A stretch of DNA of 64,000 nt, taken from positions 1 through 64,000 of the forward strand of contig JACRDT010000048.1 in NCBI GenBank assembly GCA_016212795.1, written 5' to 3'. Numbering within the stretch: position 1 is the stretch's first letter; every line of letters starts with the position of its first letter. Positions 40,272-49,075 of this stretch are shown here, in pieces. The notes beneath the pieces were generated by a model that was not told the origin of the DNA, did no database searches, and saw nothing but the letters and a program-made list of their open reading frames with translations. The DNA comes from Elusimicrobiota bacterium. GTDB lineage: Bacteria; Elusimicrobiota; Elusimicrobia; UBA1565; UBA9628. A program made the translations under genes and the position numbers.

Positions 40272-42904
40272 GGCCAGGCTCCGGTGAAGTCCTGGCCCGT
40301 GGCCGGCGAGGTCGGGGTCACGGCGGGAGTGGTCCTCGTCTTGCGCTTGTAGGTGACGCCGCCGGTCTGCGTGTCCACCGTGGGGTAGTAGGCGCTCATG
40401 TTGTAGGAGCCGGCCGTCACCTCCAGGGAGTAGGTGCCGTCGGCCTGGCTGGAGACCGAGTAGAGCGGGTTGGAGAGAGCGGGCGCCGAGGAGCCGTAGA
40501 CGGCGTCCGGGGGATCGGGGATGGCGCCCCGGCTCGCGATGACGAGGACGCCGGTCGTGATGGGGGTGGTGCCGTCCTTGACCGCGCCCGAGATGGTGCC
40601 CATGCCGCCCGTGATGGTGAAGGTGCCGACGTGGATGACCTGGCCCGAGGCGGGGTTGCCCTCCGCGGGGTCGGGGGAGCTGGAGTAGGACTGGCCCACC
40701 GGGAGCACCGGGGTGACCGTGTAGTTGCTGGCCGCGTTGGGGACGTAGACGTAGAAATAGCCCGTGCCGTCGGAGAAGCCCTCGTAGGTGGAGGCGCCCC
40801 GCTTGGCCTTCATCGTCACGTTGGGCAGGGCCCCGGTGCCGCTGGTCACGTAGCCCATGATGGTGCCTTGCTGGGCGAGGTGGATTTCAGGAATGTTGTA
40901 GATCTGGCCCAGGACGATCGTGTCGGACATGGAGCCCGAGGTGTACGCGGGGTTGTCGTTGTTGAAGTTGGCGTAGCCGGTGAAGGCGCCGGTCGTGATG
41001 TTGGCGAAGAAGAACCCGTTGGCGGCGGTCCTCACCTGGGTGCCGTTGGCTTCCATGAGGATGTTCGGCAGGGGCGTGTAGTACTCCGCGCCGGCGCCGT
41101 AGAGGTAGCCTTGCAGGAAGCCCCCGGTCACCGCCGAGGTCATGACGGTGACGGCGTAGCCCGAGAGCGTGGCGTGGGAGTTGGCCGTGTTGGACCCGGG
41201 GATGGTGATGGTCGAGCCCTGCACGATCTGCACGCTGCCGATCTCGAGCATGTAGGCGCCCGAGGTGAGCTTGACGGTCCAGGTGCCGGTCGTGATGTTG
41301 TTGAGCAGGACCTCGGCGTACTCGAGGGAGGTGTTGGGGTTCTTGGCGTAGGACTGCGAGGGGACGGAGAGGGTGTCGTCGGCCGAGGAGAACGCGCCGT
41401 GGGCGGGCTTGCCGCTGATGCGGTTCTTCTGGTCCGTGGAGTTGTTGACGTAGAGGGGGGCGCCGAGGTGGTCCTGCCCGTCGCTGATGGGCTCGAAGTT
41501 GGAGGCGTTGTTGTCCGTGTCGTAGGCGTTGCCGAAGGATGAGTCGATGGTCCCGGTGCTGGTCAGCCGGGTCATGATCCAGCCGTCCTCGAGCCCGTGC
41601 GTGTAGTCCGGGGCGTCGCCGGGGGAGTTCCTTTCGACCAGGGCCACGGGGGGGCTCTTCCCCGCGCCCGACGCCCGCCAAGCCACGCGGTCGAGCCACG
41701 GCCCGCCCGCCAGCCTGATGCCGACCCCGCCCGCGTTGGACGCTCCGCCGGTCCAATCCTGGATGACGTCTGAGCCGAGGGTCGTGTACACGGCGTCGGC
41801 GTAGCGGACGCGGTTGTTCACCTCGATGACCCCGGTGCTGGCGATGAGGAAGTAATGGGAGGCCGGCAGCGACGTGACGTTGAAGGTGAGCGGGATGGCC
41901 GCGGCGGCGGCCCCGCCTTCCTCCTCGTCGTAGAGAAGCTCGAAGTTGGCGGCGCTGATGGTCCAGGTGAAGGTCGTGGGGTTGTAGAGCTCGACGTACT
42001 CCTTCTCCTTGGTCCCGCCGTCCGTGTAGGTGCCGGTGCCCGCCGCGACCTGGCTGATGAGGAGGCTCGTGGAGATCCAGACCGTGGTCGTGATCGCCCC
42101 GGAGGCGATCTTGATCAGGGGGTGGAGGGACGCGTTGGTGAAATCGGTGGTGGTGTAGAATCCTCGGGTCGCCTTCTGGCTGGTCTGGATCGCGCTGTAG
42201 TAGCCGGTCGAGGAGCAGGTGACGGAGTAGGTGCCCCTGGCCACGGCGAAGGAGTAGGCGCCGGCGGCGTCGGCCGAGCCGGTCCAGTTCGGGAAGCCCA
42301 CGACCACGACCTTGGCGCCTGGGACCACCGAGCCGGCCGAGTCCGTGACCGTCCCCCTGAACCCGGAGTCCATGCCGGAGGCCGAGGGGTTGGCCATGAG
42401 GTTTTTGATCGTGAGCTTCTTGTAGGTGTCGCCGTCCTTCCACATGAGGTAGGCGATGATCTGCTTGAGGCCGGTGTCGACGGAGCTGTAGGGCACGGTG
42501 GAGACGACGCCGCTGGACATCTCGGCGTAGGCCACGTGGGTCGCGCGGGTGAAGACGGGGTAGCCCCACAGGCTGATCTGCTCGGAGGGGTACATGTTGT
42601 TGTCGTAGACCACGCCGTAGTTGTTGTCGACGGTGGTGGCGGAGGTCACCGTGAGCTGGTAGTAGGAGTAGTTCTTGAGGACCTCCATCTTCTCCTGGAT
42701 CAGGTTGTTGGCGATGGTCTTGGTGCGCGACTGGTGGATGCCCCGGGTGATGAGGTTGAAGCTCCCGATGCTGGCCAGGACCATGATGCTGAGGATGGCG
42801 CTTGCGACGATGAGCTCCACCAGCGACACGCCGCGCCGGTCGCCGACCCACTTCCCGAGGGCGCTCATCACGCCTCCGGCCGCGGCGTCGCGTGGGTTCG
42901 GCAT
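40268..42904 (-). CDS. Giant prepilin with lamin-tail-like and carboxypeptidase-regulatory-like domains
   Basis: 878 residues. N-terminal prepilin signal RRGVSLVELIVASAILSIMVLASIGSF (Glu5 present). Then a beta-sandwich of the carboxypeptidase-regulatory type (GFRGTVTDSAGSVVPGAKVVVVG), a lamin-tail-like domain (YVELYNPTTFTWTISAANFEL), and two or three more CarboxypepD-reg-like repeats (YLYGAGAEYYTPLPNILMEANG; GTIMGYVTSGTGALPNVTMKAKRG; GTISGAVKDGTTPIT). Typical pilins have 120-200 residues, so this is a tip adhesin-like or surface-displayed multi-domain pilin. First gene of the minus-strand pilin-tmk-holB-metG operon. Confidence 0.8.
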   Translation of the reverse strand: MPNPRDAAAGGVMSALGKWVGDRRGVSLVELIVASAILSIMVLASIGSFNLITRGIHQSRTKTIANNLIQEKMEVLKNYSYYQLTVTSATTVDNNYGVVYDNNMYPSEQISLWGYPVFTRATHVAYAEMSSGVVSTVPYSSVDTGLKQIIAYLMWKDGDTYKKLTIKNLMANPSASGMDSGFRGTVTDSAGSVVPGAKVVVVGFPNWTGSADAAGAYSFAVARGTYSVTCSSTGYYSAIQTSQKATRGFYTTTDFTNASLHPLIKIASGAITTTVWISTSLLISQVAAGTGTYTDGGTKEKEYVELYNPTTFTWTISAANFELLYDEEEGGAAAAAIPLTFNVTSLPASHYFLIASTGVIEVNNRVRYADAVYTTLGSDVIQDWTGGASNAGGVGIRLAGGPWLDRVAWRASGAGKSPPVALVERNSPGDAPDYTHGLEDGWIMTRLTSTGTIDSSFGNAYDTDNNASNFEPISDGQDHLGAPLYVNNSTDQKNRISGKPAHGAFSSADDTLSVPSQSYAKNPNTSLEYAEVLLNNITTGTWTVKLTSGAYMLEIGSVQIVQGSTITIPGSNTANSHATLSGYAVTVMTSAVTGGFLQGYLYGAGAEYYTPLPNILMEANGTQVRTAANGFFFANITTGAFTGYANFNNDNPAYTSGSMSDTIVLGQIYNIPEIHLAQQGTIMGYVTSGTGALPNVTMKAKRGASTYEGFSDGTGYFYVYVPNAASNYTVTPVLPVGQSYSSSPDPAEGNPASGQVIHVGTFTITGGMGTISGAVKDGTTPITTGVLVIASRGAIPDPPDAVYGSSAPALSNPLYSVSSQADGTYSLEVTAGSYNMSAYYPTVDTQTGGVTYKRKTRTTPAVTPTSPATGQDFTGAWP

Positions 42905-42964
42905 GGTCTGAGTGGGTTTCTCCTCTATCCGTCAGTCTAGCGTCCGCCAGGGCCGATGTAAATT

Positions 42965-43000
42965 CACATGGATGTTACGGCGCGTAACAACGGCCATGTG
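42965..43000 (-). promoter_or_regulatory. Nested inverted repeat in the pilin leader
   Basis: CACATGG ... CCATGTG enclosing GTTACG GCG CGTAAC. It lies about 33 to 68 nt downstream of the predicted transcription start, so it could be an operator or an RNA hairpin that sets pilin expression. 42905-43156 otherwise holds only the promoter and a palindrome. Confidence 0.45.
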
Positions 43001-43039
43001 TGCGTTTTCCAAAAGAATGCCCGGCGCTAGGGCAATAGA

Positions 43040-43068
43040 AGTATAGGCGGTTTTGGGGGCGAAATCAA
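43040..43068 (-). promoter_or_regulatory. Promoter of the pilin operon
   Basis: Minus strand TTGATT (43068-43063), 17 nt, TATACT (43045-43040). Near-consensus sigma-70-type spacing, with a ~130-nt leader before ATG 42904. Confidence 0.6.
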
Positions 43069-43104
43069 GGCGGGGCGGGGTGTGACTATGGTCCGTGACC
43101 GGGG

Positions 43105-43158
43105 GCACAAGGGCCGTCGGCCCCCCCGCTACTCGCCCCCCCGCGGGGGGGGCGAGTT
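43105..43158. repeat. Family A palindrome after nrdJ
   Basis: GCCGTCGGCCCCCCCGCTAC then TCGCC CCCCCGCGGGGGGGGCGAGTTAA. The element reaches the nrdJ stop codon, and the ATG AAA end is lost. Confidence 0.8.
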
Positions 43159-45697
43159 AACTGCACTCCGAGAACCCGCAGTCGTGGCAGGTCGGCCCGG
43201 AGCAGCCCGACTCGTAGGAGACGTTGGAGGAGTAGCACTTGGGGCAGTACTCCGCCTTGGGCAGGCCCACGACCTCGAGCTTGGCCTTGTCGGACTCGGA
43301 CTCGCCGTTGCTCAGCCACCCGGTCTTCTTGAGGTGCTGGCGCAGGGCCATGGAGATGGCGTGCGGGATGGAGTTGATCTTGTTGTCGCCAAGACCGATG
43401 GGGCGGTCGCCCTTGACGGCGTTCAAGTGCTTGAGGATCTTGATGGGGTCGCCGCCCTCGGCCAGGTACTTGGACAGCAGGATGCCGATGAGCGAGGTCA
43501 GCCCCGAGATCTCGGTCCCGAGCGGCGGGATGTTCGTGAAGACCTGGTAGGGGCCGCGCTCGTCGTAGTTGATGTGGATGTGGAGCGGGCCGTAGCCGGT
43601 CTTGATCTGGTAGTACTCCGAGGAGACCCCGAAGGCGGTGGAGGGGTCGCGGCGCTTGGTCTTGGTGGGCGCCGGGGCGAGGTTGAGGACCTGCTGGGCC
43701 TTGGAGCCGTCCCGGTAGATGGTGACTCCCTTGCAGCCGAGCTCGTAGGCCAGGAGGTAGGCGTTGCGGACGTCCTCGATGGTGGCGGAGTTCGGCAGGT
43801 TGATGGTCTTGGACACGCCGTTGTCGGTGTGCCGCTGGAAGGCGGCCTGGATCTGGACGTGGAAGTCCACCGAGACGTCGTGGGCGGTCGCGAAGAGCTG
43901 CTGGACGGGCGCCGGGATCTCGGGGATGCCGCGCACCGACTTGTGGTTGTCGTTGATGCGGGTCCAGAGCCCCGTCTCAGAGAGGCCGAAGAAGTTGTTC
44001 TTCTCGGCGACCTCGCGGAAGAGCGGGTTGACCTCGAAGAAGACGTCGGAGGCCTTGGGGGTCTCGCCCTTCTTGATGGCGTCGAGGGCCTTGGCGTTGT
44101 AGCGCGTGTAGGCCACGGCGAAGAAGGGCTCGATGCCGCTGCCCTGCAGGCCCGCGGCGATGGCGATGGTGCCGGTGGGCGCGATGGTCGTGCGGGCGCA
44201 GTGGCGCGGGGTGCGCGCCTCGCCCCGGTAGTAGACGCCGGCCGGGTCGAAGATGGAGTTCTTCCAGTTCGGGAAGACCCCCCGCTCCCGGGCCTGGGCC
44301 TCGGAGGCCGCGAGCGCCGCGTCGTTGATGAAGCGCATCAGCTTGGTGGCGGCGTCGAGCGACGCGGCCGAGTCGTAGGGGATGCCCAGGCGCACGAGGG
44401 CCTCGGCGAAGCCCATCACGCCAAGACCTATGCGGCGGTTGCCCTTGGCCATCTTCTCGATCTCGGGCAGGGGGTAGTTGTTGACGTCGATGACGTCGTC
44501 GAGGAAGCGCACCGCGGTCCGGACGGTCTCGCCGAGCCGCTTGTAGTTCACGGTGCCCTCGCCGACGGGGCCCTCGACGAAGTTGGCGAGGTTGATGGAG
44601 CCCAGGTTGCAGGGCTCCCACGGCAGGAGGGGCTGCTCGCCGCAGGGGTTGGTCGACTCGATGGGGCCCAGCGCCGGGGTGGGGTTGGAGCCCGAGTTGT
44701 TGATCCGGTCGAGGACGACGAAGCCCGGGTCGCCCGACTTCCAGGCGTACTCGACCATCATGTCGAAGATCTCCTTGGCGCGCGCCTTGCCCGCCACTTC
44801 CTTGGTGCGCGGGTTGAGGAGGTCGTACTCCGCGTCGGCGGCGACGGCCTTCATGAAGCGCTCGTCGACGCCCACCGAGACGTTGAAGTTCTCCATCGTC
44901 GACGACTGGGACTTCATGACGATGAACTCCTTGATCTCGGGATGGGTGTAGTGGAGGATGCCCATGTTCGCGCCGCGGCGCGTCCCGCCCTGCTTGACCA
45001 CGTCGGTGAGCTTGTCGAAGACCTGCATGAAGGAGATGGCGCCGGAGGCCACCCCCTGGGTCTTCTTGACGATGTCGCCCTTGGGGCGCAGGCGGCTGAA
45101 GGAGAACCCCGTCCCGCCGCCGGACTTCTGGATGAGGGACTGGGCCGCGAGGGACTTGGTGATGCCCTCCATGGAGTCGGGGACGGGCAGGACGTAGCAG
45201 GCGGAGAGCTGCTGGAGCTCCCGGCCCGCGTTCATCATGGTCGGGGAGTTGGGGAGGAAGTCCCAGCGGGAGAGCGTCTCATAGTACCGGGCGGCCCACG
45301 TGTCGACGAGCTTGCGGGCCTCCGCGTGCTGGGCGTAGGCGGCCTCGAGGTTCTTGATGAGCCGCTGGAAGTTGGCGTCGCGCTGGCTCGACTCGAGCAG
45401 CCCGTCGTGGAAGAGGAAGGTGCGGGAGGCCTTGGCGCCGGGCTGGACCACGTAGTGCACGCCGGCGAAGACCCCCCACTTCTCCGCCTCGGGCTGGTGG
45501 AGGATCTCGGCGAGGGACACGTTGTGGACCACCGTGTCGAGCCACGCCTCGACGGACGTCGCGTCGCGCAGGTACTTGTCCTTGATGACCTTGGCTTGGT
45601 TCTCCGTCAGGACGACCTTGGGGAGGGTGCGTCTGCTGGAATCGGGTTCGGGTTTGTTCCTCAAAGAATCTTGCTCCTTGGCGCTTCGAATTCTCAC
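43157..45697 (-). CDS. nrdJ: Adenosylcobalamin-dependent (class II) ribonucleotide reductase
   Basis: 846 residues from GTG 45697, with SD GGAGG 8 nt upstream. Reduces ribonucleotides to deoxyribonucleotides using B12. Ten-strand barrel motifs ACYVLPVPDSMEGI, KSGGGTGFSFSRLRPKGD, STNPCGEQPLLPWEPCNLGSINLANF (catalytic Cys of the NPCGE loop) and APTGTIAIAAG. The C-terminus has a Cys-rich tail (CPKCYSSN, then CSGPTCHDCGFSEC), the redox-active/zinc tail of the NrdJ type. Needs no oxygen, fitting an anaerobic or facultative organism. No cobalamin riboswitch is evident upstream. Confidence 0.95.
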   Translation of the reverse strand: MRIRSAKEQDSLRNKPEPDSSRRTLPKVVLTENQAKVIKDKYLRDATSVEAWLDTVVHNVSLAEILHQPEAEKWGVFAGVHYVVQPGAKASRTFLFHDGLLESSQRDANFQRLIKNLEAAYAQHAEARKLVDTWAARYYETLSRWDFLPNSPTMMNAGRELQQLSACYVLPVPDSMEGITKSLAAQSLIQKSGGGTGFSFSRLRPKGDIVKKTQGVASGAISFMQVFDKLTDVVKQGGTRRGANMGILHYTHPEIKEFIVMKSQSSTMENFNVSVGVDERFMKAVAADAEYDLLNPRTKEVAGKARAKEIFDMMVEYAWKSGDPGFVVLDRINNSGSNPTPALGPIESTNPCGEQPLLPWEPCNLGSINLANFVEGPVGEGTVNYKRLGETVRTAVRFLDDVIDVNNYPLPEIEKMAKGNRRIGLGVMGFAEALVRLGIPYDSAASLDAATKLMRFINDAALAASEAQARERGVFPNWKNSIFDPAGVYYRGEARTPRHCARTTIAPTGTIAIAAGLQGSGIEPFFAVAYTRYNAKALDAIKKGETPKASDVFFEVNPLFREVAEKNNFFGLSETGLWTRINDNHKSVRGIPEIPAPVQQLFATAHDVSVDFHVQIQAAFQRHTDNGVSKTINLPNSATIEDVRNAYLLAYELGCKGVTIYRDGSKAQQVLNLAPAPTKTKRRDPSTAFGVSSEYYQIKTGYGPLHIHINYDERGPYQVFTNIPPLGTEISGLTSLIGILLSKYLAEGGDPIKILKHLNAVKGDRPIGLGDNKINSIPHAISMALRQHLKKTGWLSNGESESDKAKLEVVGLPKAEYCPKCYSSNVSYESGCSGPTCHDCGFSECS

Positions 45698-45721
45698 TGA
45701 TGGTTCCTCCGGGATGCAGAC

Positions 45722-45752
45722 ACTTTAGCACGACCGGCCCGCGCGCTGTCAA
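45722..45752 (-). promoter_or_regulatory. nrdJ promoter
   Basis: Minus strand TTGACA (45752-45747), 19 nt, TAAAGT (45727-45722), 24 nt before GTG 45697. Spacing is slightly long. Confidence 0.5.
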
Positions 45753-45788
45753 ATTTCTCGACGAGAGAGGCCCTCGGCGGAGGCCGGA

Positions 45789-45828
45789 ATAATCGACGGC
45801 ATTCGATGATAATAAACGGCACTCGAAG
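45789..45828 (-). repeat. Tandem 20-bp direct repeats upstream of nrdJ
   Basis: Two adjacent units, ATAATCGACGGCATTCGATG and ATAATAAACGGCACTCGAAG (16 of 20 identical), about 37-76 bp upstream of the -35. Candidate activator or repressor sites. They do not match the NrdR box as I know it. Confidence 0.45.
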
Positions 45829-45900
45829 TATGAAGATGGAAATTCTCCGACGGAGGGCTCCTGCCGGCGGCGTCCCGGCGCGCCTGGTGCCTGGCACCAG

Positions 45901-46040
45901 TCACTCGCCCCCCCCACGGGGGGGCGAGTAGCGGGGGGGCATATTCTGTTTCGTGAAGGGACTTCCTAAATAAAACGGCAGATGCCCCCCACTACTCGCC
46001 CCCCCGTGGGGGGGCGAGTGATATGGGGAGGCGAGTGATT
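45901..46040. repeat. Facing pair of family A palindromes
   Basis: 45901-45957 in plus orientation and 45970-46025 in minus orientation, with a fragment of a third arm (GGGAGGCGAGTGATT) to 46040. In the second, ATAAAACGG replaces ATGAAACGG. With the nrdJ and rplU promoters these account for the 391-bp gap 45698-46088. Confidence 0.85.
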
Positions 46041-46044
46041 GCAT

Positions 46045-46074
46045 TTGCCCTGGGGGCCGATGATTTGGTATCGT
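46045..46074 (+). promoter_or_regulatory. rplU promoter
   Basis: TTGCCC (46045-46050), 18 nt, TATCGT (46069-46074) with TGG in front (extended -10); ATG at 46089. Confidence 0.5.
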
Positions 46075-46088
46075 ATCCGTTCAAAGCT

Positions 46089-46406
46089 ATGTACGCTATC
46101 ATCGAGACAGGCGGAAAGCAGTATTGGGTCCAGCCGGGCGAGACGCTCCGGGTGGAGAAGATGGAGACTCCCGCGGGCCAGGAAGTCGCGTTCGACTCTC
46201 TCTGGGCCGTCGGGGACGCGGAGACCGGCAAGGAGCCGGCCATCAGCCGCAAGGGACGGGTCGTCGCGGAGGTGGTGAGGAACCTGCGCGGCCCGAAACT
46301 CATCGTCTTCAAGAGGCGCACCAAGAAGGCCTACAGGAAGACGCACGGCCACCGGCAGGACCTCACCGAGATCCGGATCAAGAGCATCACGATGGCGGAG
46401 GCCTGA
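46089..46406 (+). CDS. rplU: 50S ribosomal protein L21
   Basis: 105 residues from ATG 46089. MYAIIETGGKQYWVQPGETLRVEK and the C-terminal KRRTKKAYRKTHGHRQDLTEIRIKSI are diagnostic. It binds 23S rRNA in the large subunit. An upstream in-frame ATG (46023) would read palindrome sequence and is not the start. One base separates it from rpmA, the usual L21-L27-Obg order. Confidence 0.97.
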   Translation: MYAIIETGGKQYWVQPGETLRVEKMETPAGQEVAFDSLWAVGDAETGKEPAISRKGRVVAEVVRNLRGPKLIVFKRRTKKAYRKTHGHRQDLTEIRIKSITMAEA

Positions 46407-46407
46407 C

Positions 46408-46668
46408 ATGGCGCACACTAAAGCCCAAGGTTCCTCTTCGAACGGCCGCGACAGCCACGGCCAGCGTCTAGGCACGAAGCGCTACGGCGGCCAGTTGGTG
46501 AAAGCCGGGATGGTCCTGGTCCGCCAGCGCGGCACCCCGCTCCTGCCGGGCGCCAACGTCGGGCGCGGCAAGGACGACACGCTCTTCGCGAAGGCCGACG
46601 GGGTCGTCACCTTCGACTGGGCCTACAGGAACAAGAAGCGGGTCAACGTCGTTCCCGTCCCGGCCTAG
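46408..46668 (+). CDS. rpmA: 50S ribosomal protein L27
   Basis: 86 residues. Starts MAHTKAQGSSSNGRDSHGQRLGTKRYGGQLV with no N-terminal cleavable extension, unlike Firmicutes L27. Sits near the peptidyl-transferase centre. The 102 bp to obgE contain GGGACGCTCGGC, a fragment similar to family B, and no gene. Confidence 0.97.
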   Translation: MAHTKAQGSSSNGRDSHGQRLGTKRYGGQLVKAGMVLVRQRGTPLLPGANVGRGKDDTLFAKADGVVTFDWAYRNKKRVNVVPVPA

Positions 46669-46770
46669 GGACGCTCGGCGGGATGTCCCGCCGCGAGCCG
46701 GGCTCCCTGGGCGCCAGGAGCCTCCGCCGCCTGACGATGCTTCGCCCTTCGCCTTTTTCTTTGCGCGCGC

Positions 46771-48156
46771 ATGTACACCAACTTCATCGATAGGGTCCGC
46801 CTCTTCGCGAAGGCCGGCTGCGGCGGGGCCGGGTGCCTGTCGTTCCGCCGGGAGAAGTTCATCGAGTTCGGCGGGCCCAACGGCGGCGACGGGGGCAAGG
46901 GAGGCGACGTCTACCTGGAGGCGACCCCGGAGCTCTCGACCCTGCTGGACCTCTCCCGCAACCCCCACGTCAAGGGCAACGAGGGCTCGCCCGGCAAGGG
47001 CAGCAACAAGACCGGCGCGGCCGGGGCCGACGTCGTCCTGAGGGTCCCCGTGGGCACGGTGGTCTACAGGGTCTCGGGCGCGTCCAAAGACGGCGGCGGC
47101 GCGAGGATGCTGGCCGCGGACCTGACCGCGGCCGGGGCGCGCTACCTGGCCGCGCGGGGCGGGCGCGGCGGGCGCGGCAACCAGTCCTTCAAGTCGCGGT
47201 TCAACACGGCGCCCCGCATCGCCGAGAAAGGCGAGCCCGGCGATTGCGTCACGCTGGACCTCGAGCTCAAGCTCATCGCGGACGTCGGCTTGGTGGGCCT
47301 GCCCAACGCCGGCAAGTCGACGCTCCTGGCCTGCGTCTCCGCCGCCCGCCCCAAGATCGCCGACTACCCGTTCACGACGCTGGCCCCCAACCTGGGCGTG
47401 GTCGTCCACAAGCGCGTGCAGTTCACGGTCGCGGACATCCCGGGTCTCATCGAGGGCGCGGCCGAGGGCAAGGGGCTGGGGACGGCGTTCCTGCGCCACG
47501 TGGAGCGCACCAGGATGCTCCTCCACCTCGTCGACCCCTTCGGGTGCGGCGAGGTGGACGCGGCCAGGGGGGTGAGGGTGATCGAAGCCGAGCTCAAGGC
47601 GTCGAGCCCCCGGCTTCTGCGTAAGTCCCGTCTCCTCGTGGTCAACAAGATGGACCTGACCGGGTCCGAGGCGGCGCTCAAGGCGCTGCGCTCTCGCTGC
47701 GGGAAGCGCGACCTGCTCGCGGTCTCGGCCGCGACGGGCGCCGGTGTCGGGGCCTTGCTCGACCGCGTCATCAGGGAGCTCGCGCGCCACCCCGCGCCGG
47801 ACCCGTCGGCCGAGCGCGCCGCTCCCGCGGGGCCGGTCCGCGTGCCCTCGGGGTTCGGGGTGCGCGACCTGGGCGAGGGACGGTTCGCCCTGACGGGCTC
47901 GTTCGTGACGCGGGCGGCGTCCATGCTGAAGTCCGAGCTCCCCGAGGCCGTCGAGCGGTTCCAGGCCGTCCTCAAGCGCATCGGGGTGGACCGCGCCCTG
48001 CGCGCCGCGGGCGTGAGGGAGGGGGACACGGTGCTCTGCGGGAGCCTCCAGTTCGAGTGGTCGGAGGCCCCCCAGGGACGGCGGCGCCTGGTGAACCGCC
48101 GGGAGCGGAGCCAGCGCAGGAAACTCACTCGCCCCTCCCTACGGGGGGGCGAGTAG
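46771..48156 (+). CDS. obgE: Obg-family GTPase
   Basis: 461 residues. Glycine-rich Obg domain (FGGPNGGDGGKGGDV, GSNKTGAAGADVVLRVPVGT), G-domain with G1 GLPNAGKST, switch region YPFTTLAPNLGVV, G3 DIPGLIEGA and G4 NKMD, and a C-terminal OCT domain to about 445. Ribosome assembly and stress GTPase. The final residues KLTRPSLRGGE are read from a family A palindrome. Confidence 0.96.
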   Translation: MYTNFIDRVRLFAKAGCGGAGCLSFRREKFIEFGGPNGGDGGKGGDVYLEATPELSTLLDLSRNPHVKGNEGSPGKGSNKTGAAGADVVLRVPVGTVVYRVSGASKDGGGARMLAADLTAAGARYLAARGGRGGRGNQSFKSRFNTAPRIAEKGEPGDCVTLDLELKLIADVGLVGLPNAGKSTLLACVSAARPKIADYPFTTLAPNLGVVVHKRVQFTVADIPGLIEGAAEGKGLGTAFLRHVERTRMLLHLVDPFGCGEVDAARGVRVIEAELKASSPRLLRKSRLLVVNKMDLTGSEAALKALRSRCGKRDLLAVSAATGAGVGALLDRVIRELARHPAPDPSAERAAPAGPVRVPSGFGVRDLGEGRFALTGSFVTRAASMLKSELPEAVERFQAVLKRIGVDRALRAAGVREGDTVLCGSLQFEWSEAPQGRRRLVNRRERSQRRKLTRPSLRGGE

Positions 48157-48180
48157 CGGGGGGGCCAATGCCGTTCTATA
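48125..48180 (+). repeat. Family A palindrome at the obgE end
   Basis: CACTCGCCCCTCCC TACGGGGGGGCGAGTAGC, then GGGGGGGCCAATGCCGTT. Supplies the obgE stop. TATAAG (48177-48182) just after it lies 8 nt before hpnC. Confidence 0.8.
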
Positions 48181-48190
48181 AGGTGATACC

Positions 48191-49075
48191 ATGGATACCC
48201 TGAGAGCCTTCGAGGCGCGGATGACCGACCCGGGGGACCTCGATTCGGCCTACGCTTTCTGCGCCCGGCTGACCGGGGGGCGCTACGCGGATTTTCCGGC
48301 CGCGCCGTGGATGCTGGCGGCTCCCTTGCGCCGCCACGTGGCGGCCGTGGCCGCGTTCGCCAGGATCGCCGACGACCTCGCCGACGAGCCCGAGTTCGAG
48401 GGGGTGCGGCGCGAGCTCCTCGACGGCTGGCGCAGCCGGCTGCACGACCTGGGCAAGAGGCCTTCCGACCACCCTGTCTTCGTCGCGCTCGACCGCACCG
48501 TCATGGAGATGGGCCTGCCGGTCGAGCCTTTCGACGACCTGCTCAGCGCGTGCATCCAGGACGCCGAGAAGGGGCGCTACGCCACCTACGACGAGGTCCT
48601 CGACTACTGCCGCCGCGCCGCCAACCCCGTGGGGCGGCTCGTGCTCATGATCCACGGGCACACGGCCATGGAGCTGCTGCGCTACTCCGACGCGATCTGC
48701 ACGGCCCTGCAGCTCACCAACTTCTGGCAGAACATGGCCGCGGACCTCAAGAAAGACCGCCTCTACATCCCGGCGGAGGACTTCAAGGCGTGCGGCTACG
48801 CGGAGGCCGACCTGCGCATGGGGGTCGTCAACGAGAAGTTCCGGCAGCTCATGAAGGCCCAGTGGAGGCGGACCAAGGCCCTCTTCGACCAGGGCCGGGT
48901 CCTGACCTCGAAGCTGCCGCGGCCGCTGGCCTGGCAGGTCGCTCTGGCCTGGCACGCCGGGGTCGACATCCTGCGCAAGATCTCCCAGGCCGACTTCGAC
49001 ACGTTGACCGGGCGTCCGAGGCTCACCGGCTGGGACGGGGTCAGGCTGCTCGGCCGGGCGTTGCTGCGGCCATGA
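48191..49075 (+). CDS. hpnC: Squalene-synthase-like protein HpnC
   Basis: 294 residues. AYAFCARLTGGRYADFP, first Asp-rich region ARIADDLADEPEF, and second region LTNFWQNMAADLKKDRLYIP (N-M-A-A-D rather than the DVxxD of HpnD). In the three-step bacterial route HpnC converts hydroxysqualene intermediates on the way from farnesyl diphosphate to squalene. ATGA overlap with hpnD. Confidence 0.9.
   Translation: MDTLRAFEARMTDPGDLDSAYAFCARLTGGRYADFPAAPWMLAAPLRRHVAAVAAFARIADDLADEPEFEGVRRELLDGWRSRLHDLGKRPSDHPVFVALDRTVMEMGLPVEPFDDLLSACIQDAEKGRYATYDEVLDYCRRAANPVGRLVLMIHGHTAMELLRYSDAICTALQLTNFWQNMAADLKKDRLYIPAEDFKACGYAEADLRMGVVNEKFRQLMKAQWRRTKALFDQGRVLTSKLPRPLAWQVALAWHAGVDILRKISQADFDTLTGRPRLTGWDGVRLLGRALLRP

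Noticed and set aside
45698..46088. Cobalamin riboswitch upstream of the B12-dependent reductase
   Set aside because: The stretch holds a promoter, direct repeats and two palindromes; I could not find the conserved B12-box sequence or enough leader between promoter and start.
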